A DNA stretch of 64,000 nucleotides from Solobacterium sp. (GTDB lineage Bacteria; Bacillota_I; Bacilli_A; Erysipelotrichales; Erysipelotrichaceae): assembly GCA_017404505.1 (NCBI GenBank), contig JAFRCE010000008.1, forward strand, positions 33,039 through 97,038, given 5' to 3'. Every line of letters begins with the position of its first letter. The stretch's first letter is position 1. The notes beneath the pieces are model-generated. The model did not search any database. It saw nothing but the letters and a program-made list of their open reading frames with translations, and was not told the DNA's origin. The position numbers and the translations under genes are program-made. This document shows positions 26,015 to 33,057 of this stretch, piece by piece.

Positions 26015-26593
26015 ATGATTGCTTTTATCAAAGGGACAGTTTCCTCCTATGGGGCTGACTGGATCGTGGTCGACAACCACGGTATCGGTTATCTGATGGC
26101 ATACCCGCATACCGACCGGGTGCGTCTGCAGCAGGAAATCAGCGTGCATACATATATGCATATCAGTGAAAACGACGTCAGCCTGTATGGTTTTGAATCC
26201 ATGGAAGAGAAAGATCTGTTCATGCGATTGATTTCCGTAAAGGGACTTGGCCCTAAGACAGCTATAAATATGTTGACGAAGGCAGGTTATGAAGCAATCA
26301 TCGGAGCGGTTGAAACCGGCAATGTCGCGGCCCTGAAAAAGATGCCGGGCATCGGTGCCAAATCCGCCAGTCAGATCGTGCTTGATCTGAAGGGCAAGCT
26401 GGTGGCGGCACCATCAGCCCCCGGCAAACCGGCTGAGAACTATCCGCCGGAGATCCGTGACGCGATGGAGGGTCTGAAGAATCTTGGCTACAAGCAGAAC
26501 GAAGCGTCTGCCGCGGCCAAGGTAATGATGGAATCACCGGGACTCAGCACGGCTGAGTATCTTCGTATCGGTCTGCGTTTTTTGAGCAAGTAA
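26015..26593 (+). CDS. ruvA: Holliday junction helicase subunit RuvA
   Basis: The 192-residue protein has the OB-fold start (IAFIKGTVSSYGADWIVVD), tandem helix-hairpin-helix motifs (LISVKGLGPKTAINML and LKKMPGIGAKSASQIV) and the C-terminal domain III that contacts RuvB. It binds four-way junctions and loads RuvB. GGGAG lies 10 bases before ATG. Confidence 0.97.
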   Translation: MIAFIKGTVSSYGADWIVVDNHGIGYLMAYPHTDRVRLQQEISVHTYMHISENDVSLYGFESMEEKDLFMRLISVKGLGPKTAINMLTKAGYEAIIGAVETGNVAALKKMPGIGAKSASQIVLDLKGKLVAAPSAPGKPAENYPPEIRDAMEGLKNLGYKQNEASAAAKVMMESPGLSTAEYLRIGLRFLSK

Positions 26594-26602
26594 GGAGGCT
26601 GT

Positions 26603-27628
26603 ATGCCAATGGAGTATAACGATCGCATTTTATCCGGATATGCCGAAAATGATGAGGCCGTTCTTGAAGCGACGATCCGTCCGCAGTCACTGGCTGAATA
26701 TGTCGGTCAGAACACCCTGAAGGAGAATCTGCGCATTTATATTCAGGCGGCTCTGCAGCGCAATGAACCGCTGGATCATGTTCTGCTGTACGGCCCGCCG
26801 GGACTTGGCAAAACGACACTGGCGTTCATCCTCGCCAACGAAATGCATTCCAAGGTCAGAGTGGCCAGCGGACCGAGCATTTCCAAGGCCGGTGATCTGG
26901 CTGCGATTCTCTCGGTTCTTGAACCGGGCGATGTTCTGTTCATCGACGAGATCCACCGTCTTCCCAAGGTCGTGGAAGAAGTGCTGTATCCGGCGATGGA
27001 AGACTTTGAACTGGACATCATGGTCGGCGGTGAAAACGGGGCCGGCGGAAGAAGTGTCAGACTCGATCTGCCGCCGTTCACACTGGTCGGCGCGACGACG
27101 AGGGCAGGTGATCTGTCCGCACCGCTGCGTGACCGTTTCGGCATCATCTCCAAACTGGATTATTATGATCAGGAACAGTTGTCTTCCATCATCCGCCGCA
27201 CATCCAGAGTTCTGAACGTGCCGATCGAGGATGACGCGGTCATCGAAATCGCCAAACGAAGCCGCGGCACGCCGCGTATCGCCAACCGGCTGCTCCGGCG
27301 CATCCGCGATTTTGCCCAGGTGCTTAATGACGGTGTCATTTCCGTTCAGATCGCGGACGAATCGCTTGACCGTCTGCATGTCGACAGCCTCGGCCTCGAT
27401 GAAGTGGACCTGCGTTATCTGCGCGGTATCATCGAAAGGTTCCATGGCGGTCCGGTCGGACTGGAGGCACTTGCCAATTCGATCAGTGAGGAAACGACGA
27501 CTCTGGAAGACGTCTATGAGCCGTACCTGATTCAGATCGGCTTTATCAACCGGACGAGCAGGGGACGTGTCGCGACCGAAAAAGCGTATGACCATCTGAA
27601 GATCGCCCACAATCATTCCCTGTTCTGA
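26603..27628 (+). CDS. ruvB: Holliday junction branch-migration ATPase RuvB
   Basis: The 341-residue protein has Walker [10 protein letters not shown], Walker B FIDEIHR, sensor [21 protein letters not shown] and the winged-helix C-terminus ending [16 protein letters not shown]. It drives branch migration with RuvA. The gene is nine bases after ruvA behind AAGGAGG and ends the operon at the terminator at 27649. Confidence 0.97.
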   Translation: MPMEYNDRILSGYAENDEAVLEATIRPQSLAEYVGQNTLKENLRIYIQAALQRNEPLDHVLLYGPPGLGKTTLAFILANEMHSKVRVASGPSISKAGDLAAILSVLEPGDVLFIDEIHRLPKVVEEVLYPAMEDFELDIMVGGENGAGGRSVRLDLPPFTLVGATTRAGDLSAPLRDRFGIISKLDYYDQEQLSSIIRRTSRVLNVPIEDDAVIEIAKRSRGTPRIANRLLRRIRDFAQVLNDGVISVQIADESLDRLHVDSLGLDEVDLRYLRGIIERFHGGPVGLEALANSISEETTTLEDVYEPYLIQIGFINRTSRGRVATEKAYDHLKIAHNHSLF

Positions 27629-27648
27629 TTAAACTGCCAGGAACATTC

Positions 27649-27690
27649 AGGCTGCTTCGGCAAACCGTGCCGCGGCAGCCTTTTGTTTTC
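27649..27690 (+). terminator. Terminator after ruvB
   Basis: AGGCTGC (27649-27655) with GCAGCC (27675-27680), an inner CGGC/GCCG pairing, then TTTTGTTTTC. Confidence 0.8.
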
Positions 27691-27721
27691 TTTTTCTCAT
27701 TGTTGCCATATAATAACAGTC

Positions 27722-27979
27722 ATGAACGGAAAAGAAGAAGACAGACTGATTGCCCAGCGGAAACGCCGTTATCTGATCGGTGTCATCACCGTGTTCATGA
27801 TGGTTTACGCCGCCATGTATCTGCTGATGAGCCTTTTGAATTTCATCGGCGAGATCAACCCGTATATCCGCCTTGCGCTGCTGATCCTTTTCTTTCCGGC
27901 CAGTTATTTTGCCACGAAAAAGATCTGTGCGATGCCGTTTTTCAATGACCTCGTGATCGCGAAAAAACGGTCAAATTAG
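27722..27979 (+). CDS. Small two-helix membrane protein, unknown
   Basis: Starting at ATG 27722, the 85-residue protein has a charged N-terminus (NGKEEDRLIAQRKRRY), two transmembrane segments (IGVITVFMMVYAAMYLLMSL and IRLALLILFFPASYFA) and a basic C-terminus. An earlier in-frame start would run into the terminator. No family is recognised. It stands between ruvB and the SH3-like gene. Confidence 0.6.
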   Translation: MNGKEEDRLIAQRKRRYLIGVITVFMMVYAAMYLLMSLLNFIGEINPYIRLALLILFFPASYFATKKICAMPFFNDLVIAKKRSN

Positions 27980-28038
27980 ACAAATCAGCAGAATATGCTA
28001 TAATTTTATGGCGATGATTTATTTTAATCATCCTTTTT
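27976..28038 (+). promoter_or_regulatory. Promoter and hairpin upstream of the SH3-like exported protein
   Basis: TTAGAC (27976-27981), 17 bases, then TATAAT (27999-28004) with an extended TGC before it. Right after the expected start, GATGATT (28013-28019) and AATCATC (28026-28032) form a hairpin followed by CTTTTTGG. That is a small attenuator-like element, ending 12 bases before the start codon region. Confidence 0.5.
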
Positions 28039-28050
28039 GGAGACTTTTTT

Positions 28051-29052
28051 ATGAAACTGAACAGCAGAAAAAGAAGTCATACGAAAAAGCACAGCGGGAT
28101 CAGCAAGATTCTGATGCTTGCCTGCGCCGCACTTGTTTATTCTGCGATTCTCAGCAATCTCATCGACCGCAGCGCGACGGAACTTGTCGTCAACGCTTAC
28201 CATGACGTCGGTGCGGAAGAGCTGAGTCTTGTGGACATACAGGATGAACCTGTCGAAAAGAAGATCCTTCTGGATCAGAAATATCCGCAGTTGTATCTCA
28301 ACACCGAGACCGATCTTCTCGCCTCGGACGAGATGCTGGCTGTCAGTGAAGGATCCGTAAACAAGCGGACACCGGTCTACGTACTGGAAAACGGCACGAA
28401 CCTCAGCAAAGTCATGCTGAAGGACGGAAGCGTCGGTTACGTGCGCAAAGCCGCGCTGAGCGGCAGCCTCAATGTGATTTTCGATGACTGCAGTGAAACG
28501 AAGTATATATCCGAAGATACCGTGCTGAAGAGTGATCCGGCTTCTGACGCGGCGGACGCTGTCGGCGTCACGCTGAACGACGAAGTGACACTGACCGGCA
28601 CCAACGATGAAACATACTGGCGTGTCAGCTATGACGACATGACACTGTATGTCGACAAAGATTATCTGATGGATGAAAAAATTGAAATCAAGGAACCGGA
28701 ACCGGAGCCGCAGACGGTCAGCTATGAACCGATCGCTAATCCGGAATGGGACGGCAGTGTTCTGACCAGAAGCGCCGGTGTTGTCTACGGACCGTCCGGC
28801 AAGGAGACATATTACAACCTGAATATGTCCGGCGTCATTTCCATCCTGCAGGGTATGGGAATCAACGAAGAGTACTGGATCAGAGGCGACGGTGTCAAGA
28901 TGTACGGCAATTATATTCTTGCCGCGTGCGCGTTTGACATCAGACCGCGCGGTTCGCTCGTCGAGACCAGCCTTGGTACGGCGATCTGCGCCGATACCGG
29001 CGGATTCGCGGCCGGCAACCCGACACAGGTTGATATTGCTGTCGACTGGTAA
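28051..29052 (+). CDS. Exported SH3-like protein with a C-terminal 3D (double-psi barrel) domain
   Basis: The 333-residue protein has a basic N-terminus and a hydrophobic segment (ILMLACAALVYSAIL) without a clear cleavage site, so it is probably membrane-anchored and extracellular. Two SH3b-like stretches follow (TPVYVLENGTNLSKVMLKDG and a second near WRVSYDDMTLYVD). After an acidic/proline linker (EIKEPEPEPEPQ), the C-terminal domain ends GSLVETSLGTAICADTGGFA with PTQVDIAVDW. The aspartates there match the 3D domain of resuscitation-type lytic enzymes. A cell-wall role is likely. The end of the gene contains the T-box promoter. Confidence 0.75.
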   Translation: MKLNSRKRSHTKKHSGISKILMLACAALVYSAILSNLIDRSATELVVNAYHDVGAEELSLVDIQDEPVEKKILLDQKYPQLYLNTETDLLASDEMLAVSEGSVNKRTPVYVLENGTNLSKVMLKDGSVGYVRKAALSGSLNVIFDDCSETKYISEDTVLKSDPASDAADAVGVTLNDEVTLTGTNDETYWRVSYDDMTLYVDKDYLMDEKIEIKEPEPEPQTVSYEPIANPEWDGSVLTRSAGVVYGPSGKETYYNLNMSGVISILQGMGINEEYWIRGDGVKMYGNYILAACAFDIRPRGSLVETSLGTAICADTGGFAAGNPTQVDIAVDW

Positions 29053-29058
29053 TATAGT
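29030..29058 (+). promoter_or_regulatory. Promoter of the valS T-box transcript
   Basis: TTGATA (29030-29035), a 17-base spacer and TATAGT (29053-29058); it begins inside the last codons of the preceding gene. Confidence 0.65.
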
Positions 29059-29064
29059 TATCTG

Positions 29065-29277
29065 GAAAAGCTGTGAACAGGAGCAGTAATTCATGTTTTC
29101 TGTCAGAGAGAGTCTGCGGCTGGTGAAAGCAGATACAGAAAGTGAATGAAGTCGCCTGCGAGCTGCCGTGCTGAAACAGAGTAGGCATGGCCGGTAGATG
29201 CCCGTTACGCATATTGAGAAGCAAGCAAAGGTGGTACCACGTTCAAGACGTCCTGTGCAGGGGCGTCTTTTCTTTTT
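29065..29277 (+). promoter_or_regulatory. T-box riboswitch, valine (GUC) specifier
   Basis: The leader shows T-box hallmarks: AGAGAG followed by the Stem I apical region (GCTGGTGAAAGC), the specifier loop GTGAATGAAGTCGCC with GTC at 29151-29153 decoding valine, and the T-box AAGGTGGTACCACG (29228-29241). The terminator GACGTCC/GGGCGTC with TTTTC follows (from 29247). Uncharged tRNA-Val should stabilise the antiterminator and allow valS transcription. Confidence 0.92.
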
Positions 29278-29293
29278 ATGGGAGGATAGAAAA

Positions 29294-31906
29294 ATGGAGA
29301 AGAATCTCGCACCGAAGTATGATCATTCCGCTGTTGAGGAAGGCCGCTACAATGAGTGGGTGGAAGCCGGATATTTTACCGCCGGCGACAAATCGAAAGA
29401 TCCCTTTACGATCGTCATTCCGCCGCCCAATGTAACCGGCATTCTGCATATCGGCCACGCCTGGGACAATACTCTGCAGGATATTATTTCCCGCTACAAG
29501 CGTCTGCAGGGCTATGACATGCTGTATCTGCCGGGCATGGACCATGCCGGCATTGCCACCCAGGCCAAGGTTGACGCGCGTCTGAAGAGCGAAGGCATTT
29601 CCCGCTACGATATCGGCCGTGAAAAGTTCCTGGAAAGAGCCTGGGAATGGAAAGAGGAATACGCCGCGACGATCCGCAAGCAGTGGGCGAAGCTCGGCAA
29701 TTCCCTGGATTACAGCCGGGAACGTTTCACAATGGACGAAGGTCTCAACCGGGCCGTCCGCAAGGTATTCGTCGACCTCTATGAGGAAGGTCTGATCTAT
29801 CGCGGCTGGCGGATCATCAACTGGGATCCGGAAGCCCGCACGGCGCTGTCCAATATCGAAGTGTATTACCAGGACGATCCAGGCAAAATGTATTATTTCA
29901 ATTACCGGGTCGTTGAAACAGGTGACACTTTCACCGTCGCAACGACAAGACCGGAAACCATGTTCGGCGATGTCTGCGTCGTCGTCAATCCGGAGGATAA
30001 GCGTTTTGCCCATCTGATCGGCAAACACGCCGTCAATCCGGCCAATAACGAAGAACTGGTCATCATCGGTGACGACTATGTCGACGTCGAATTCGGAACC
30101 GGCGCCATGAAGTGCACACCGGCTCACGACCCCAACGACTTCCAGATTGCCGAACGGCATGGTCTGGAAAAGCCGATCTGCATGAATCCGGACGGAACGA
30201 TGAACGATCTGGCCGGCCGCTATGCGGGCATGGACCGTTACGAATGCCGTGACCTGCTGGTTGAACAGATCAAGGCAGAAGGCAATCTCGTCAAGATCGA
30301 GGAGATCACCCATAACGTCGCGCACAGTGAAAGAACGCACTGCGTCATCGAGCCGTATCTTTCCCAGCAGTGGTTTGTCAAAATGAAGCCGCTGGCCGAC
30401 GACGTGCTTGCCAATCAGAATGATCCGGAACAGAAGATCACATTCTATCCGGAACGCTTTGAAAAAGTCTTCACCCAGTGGCTGGAGAATATCGAAGACT
30501 GGTGCATCTCCCGCCAGCTCTGGTGGGGACACAGGATCCCAGCCTGGTACCACAAGGAAACCGGCGAGACCTATGTCGGCATGGAAGCACCGGCAGATCT
30601 GGAAAACTGGATTCAGGATGAAGACGTTCTCGATACCTGGTTCTCCAGTGCTTTATGGCCGTTTTCGACACTTGGCTGGCCGGAAAAAACGGACGACATG
30701 GCCCGTTACTATCCGACCGACACGATGGTCACCGGCTATGACATCATCTTCTTCTGGGTAGCCCGTATGGCTTTCCAAGCCCGTCATTTCACGCACAACC
30801 GTCCGTTTAAGGATGTTCTGATCCACGGTCTGATCCGTGACGCCCAGGGCCGCAAGATGTCCAAATCGCTGGGCAACGGTGTAGATCCGATGGATGTCAT
30901 TGACGAGTACGGTGTCGACGCGCTGCGCTTCTTCCTGACGACCAACAGCACACCGGGTCAGGATATGCGTTACATTCCGGAAAAGGTGGAGGCTGCCTGG
31001 AATTTCATCAACAAGATCTGGAACGCTTCCCGCTTCGTTCTGATGAACCTGCCGGAAGGCATGGAACTGAAAGACGCCGATCTCAGCCATCTCTCACTGA
31101 GCGATGCCTGGATCCTCAACAAACTGAACCGCGTCATTTCCCATGTCACCGGCAATATGGAGAAATATGAATTCGCCCTGGTCGGCAACGAACTGTATTC
31201 CTTTGTCTGGGATGATTTCTGCAGCTGGTATGTGGAAATGAGCAAGTCCAACCTGAACGCTGAGGATGAGGCGACAAGAAAAGCTGCCCAGAGCACGCTG
31301 CTGGTATGCCTGCATGCCATCGTCAGACTGCTGCATCCGTTCATGCCGTTTGTGACAGAGGAAATCTATCTGACCATGCCGCACGAAAAGGCGAGCATCA
31401 ATCTGGAAAGCTGGCCGCAGGTCATCGAAAACCTGCCGATCAGCGACCTGGATTCCATGGAGAGAATTCTTTCCGCGATCCAGAAGATCCGTGAGGTCAA
31501 GAAGACCAACGATCTCAAACCGGCTGCTCCGATCGAAGTCATGCTGAAGGATCTGAACGGCAGTGTCATTCCGGTTGAAAAGGGCTTCGCGGCGATCCTG
31601 CAGAAGATGGCCAAAGCGGAATGGCGTGACGATCTCGAAGGCGACCTGAGCGTTGAAACGATCAGCGGCGGCACACTGCTGATTCCGAGCCACGAGCTCA
31701 GTGATCCGGCTGAAGAACTGAAGAAACTGGCCGGAGAAAAAACGCGTCTGGAAAAGGAAATCGCCCGCTCCAACGGCATTCTTTCCAATCCGGGATTCCT
31801 CAATAAGGCACCGGCCGCCAAGGTGCAGCTGGAAAAGGACAAACTGGAAGTCTACAAAAAACAGTATCAGACGATTCTTGACCGAATTGCCGTGCTGAAC
31901 GGCTGA
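29294..31906 (+). CDS. valS: Valyl-tRNA synthetase
   Basis: The protein starts at ATG 29294 after GGGAGGATAGAAAA; the longer open frame upstream lies in the T-box. The 870 residues include the class I motif PPPNVTGILHIGHA, the editing domain (TTRPETMFGD, GTGAMKCTPAHDPND), KMSKSLGN, the anticodon-binding domain and the C-terminal coiled coil (EELKKLAGEKTRLEKEI) that contacts tRNA. It charges tRNA-Val and clears mischarged Thr. Controlled by the upstream T-box. Confidence 0.97.
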   Translation: MEKNLAPKYDHSAVEEGRYNEWVEAGYFTAGDKSKDPFTIVIPPPNVTGILHIGHAWDNTLQDIISRYKRLQGYDMLYLPGMDHAGIATQAKVDARLKSEGISRYDIGREKFLERAWEWKEEYAATIRKQWAKLGNSLDYSRERFTMDEGLNRAVRKVFVDLYEEGLIYRGWRIINWDPEARTALSNIEVYYQDDPGKMYYFNYRVVETGDTFTVATTRPETMFGDVCVVVNPEDKRFAHLIGKHAVNPANNEELVIIGDDYVDVEFGTGAMKCTPAHDPNDFQIAERHGLEKPICMNPDGTMNDLAGRYAGMDRYECRDLLVEQIKAEGNLVKIEEITHNVAHSERTHCVIEPYLSQQWFVKMKPLADDVLANQNDPEQKITFYPERFEKVFTQWLENIEDWCISRQLWWGHRIPAWYHKETGETYVGMEAPADLENWIQDEDVLDTWFSSALWPFSTLGWPEKTDDMARYYPTDTMVTGYDIIFFWVARMAFQARHFTHNRPFKDVLIHGLIRDAQGRKMSKSLGNGVDPMDVIDEYGVDALRFFLTTNSTPGQDMRYIPEKVEAAWNFINKIWNASRFVLMNLPEGMELKDADLSHLSLSDAWILNKLNRVISHVTGNMEKYEFALVGNELYSFVWDDFCSWYVEMSKSNLNAEDEATRKAAQSTLLVCLHAIVRLLHPFMPFVTEEIYLTMPHEKASINLESWPQVIENLPISDLDSMERILSAIQKIREVKKTNDLKPAAPIEVMLKDLNGSVIPVEKGFAAILQKMAKAEWRDDLEGDLSVETISGGTLLIPSHELSDPAEELKKLAGEKTRLEKEIARSNGILSNPGFLNKAPAAKVQLEKDKLEVYKKQYQTILDRIAVLNG

Positions 31907-31912
31907 TCCGCA

Positions 31913-31921
31913 TGCTATAAT
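31913..31921 (+). promoter_or_regulatory. Extended -10 promoter for the alpha/beta hydrolase gene
   Basis: TGCTATAAT at 31913-31921, directly after the valS stop; no clear -35 hexamer. Confidence 0.5.
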
Positions 31922-31956
31922 ACGGTAAAGAATGCAGTGTTACAGGAGACTGTTCT

Positions 31957-32898
31957 ATGGCAAAGAAAAAGAAACATACATTACTGAAAGTTGCGTCTGC
32001 TGCGACTGTGACAGCGGCGGCAGCTTACAGCGGAGCAAGCTATCTTGTTTTCCGCTATGCCTTTGATGCGGCAAACTCACCATATCTCAATGACGCGGAA
32101 GATAGCCATCCGCTTGACGAAGAGAAGGCTGCCTGGTTCGAACACAGTGACAAGGAAGATGAATTCATCGATTCCTTTGACGGCCTGAAGCTTCATGCAC
32201 TGAAAGTACGCAACCACCCGGACGGAAAAAAATGGGCGATCGTACTGCATGGCATCGGCACGCAGGCAAGGGCGATGCTTCCGGTATTATGGGAATTCGA
32301 CCACCGCGGCTTCAATCTTCTGGCGCCTGATCTGCGCGGCTTCGGCATGAGCGAAGGAAAGTATTCCACCCTCGGCTGGCTGGAGCACTATGATCTGATC
32401 AACTGGATCAATCAGCTGATCAGTGAAGTTCCGGACGCTGAGATCGTACTCTACGGTCTGAATCTCGGCGCGGCAGCCGTTATCAACGCGGCCGGCGATT
32501 ATATTCCGCCGCAGGTAAAATGCGCTGTCGAAGACGGTTCATGGTCCGGTATGGAAGATGTCATTCTGCATATGATCCGCATGGATCTGAACGTCGACGG
32601 CCGTCTTGTACTGCCCGGCGTCGATCTGCTCGCCAAGAATATTCTTCACTTTGCGGTCCGTGACATCGACATGCACAGACAGCTGAAGCAGGCATCCGTT
32701 CCGATGCTGTTCACCCATGGTGAGAAGGATCCGACAGTTCCTGCAAGCATGCTGTTTGACTGCTATTACGCATGCGCCTCGGAAAAAGATCTGTACGTCG
32801 ACAATGCCGCCGGTTTCAATGAAACCGAAAGGACGCCTGAATACTGGAACGCGGTATTCGGATTTACCGGCAAATATATCAGCGAAAGCGAAGACTGA
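31957..32898 (+). CDS. Membrane-anchored alpha/beta hydrolase-fold protein lacking catalytic Ser and His
   Basis: The 313-residue protein has a basic start, an N-terminal hydrophobic segment (VASAATVTAAAAYSGASYLV) and an alpha/beta hydrolase body (WAIVLHGIGTQARAMLPVLW, then APDLRGFGMSEGKYSTLGW). In related YqkD-type hydrolases the nucleophile elbow is GxSMG. Here it reads YGLNLGAAA, with Asn in the Ser position (codon AAT in GGTCTGAATCTCGGC). The acidic residue survives in THGEKDPTVP. The place where relatives have the catalytic His reads DNAAGFNETERTPEYW, with no His. It is therefore probably a pseudoenzyme with a binding role. It has its own promoter and terminator. Confidence 0.8.
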   Translation: MAKKKKHTLLKVASAATVTAAAAYSGASYLVFRYAFDAANSPYLNDAEDSHPLDEEKAAWFEHSDKEDEFIDSFDGLKLHALKVRNHPDGKKWAIVLHGIGTQARAMLPVLWEFDHRGFNLLAPDLRGFGMSEGKYSTLGWLEHYDLINWINQLISEVPDAEIVLYGLNLGAAAVINAAGDYIPPQVKCAVEDGSWSGMEDVILHMIRMDLNVDGRLVLPGVDLLAKNILHFAVRDIDMHRQLKQASVPMLFTHGEKDPTVPASMLFDCYYACASEKDLYVDNAAGFNETERTPEYWNAVFGFTGKYISESED

Positions 32899-32927
32899 CG
32901 GTGTTCCATCAGACACCGTCTTTTTTT
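32897..32927 (+). terminator. Terminator after the alpha/beta hydrolase gene
   Basis: GACGGTGT (32897-32904) and ACACCGTC (32913-32920), then seven T. The stem starts inside the stop codon. Confidence 0.9.
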
Positions 32928-33004
32928 GTTTCCGGTGAGACATGCAAGCAGGTTTGAACTTTGGAAATGACAGCGTTTTTGACGAATTATCAAGGCTGCA
33001 AATC

Positions 33005-33033
33005 TTGTTTAATAAAGTGCTGTGTTTTATAAT
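33005..33033 (+). promoter_or_regulatory. ppdK promoter
   Basis: TTGTTT (33005-33010), exactly 17 bases, then a perfect TATAAT (33028-33033), followed by the AAGGGAGG site before ATG 33058. It matches the strongly expressed codon pattern of ppdK. Confidence 0.8.
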
Positions 33034-33057
33034 TTTTTTAGAGATAAGGGAGGCAAT

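Noticed and set aside
32967..32982. CcpA (cre)-like site upstream of ppdK
   Set aside because: ATGACAGCGTTTTTGA matches the left half of the cre consensus but fails at the conserved CA of the right half.
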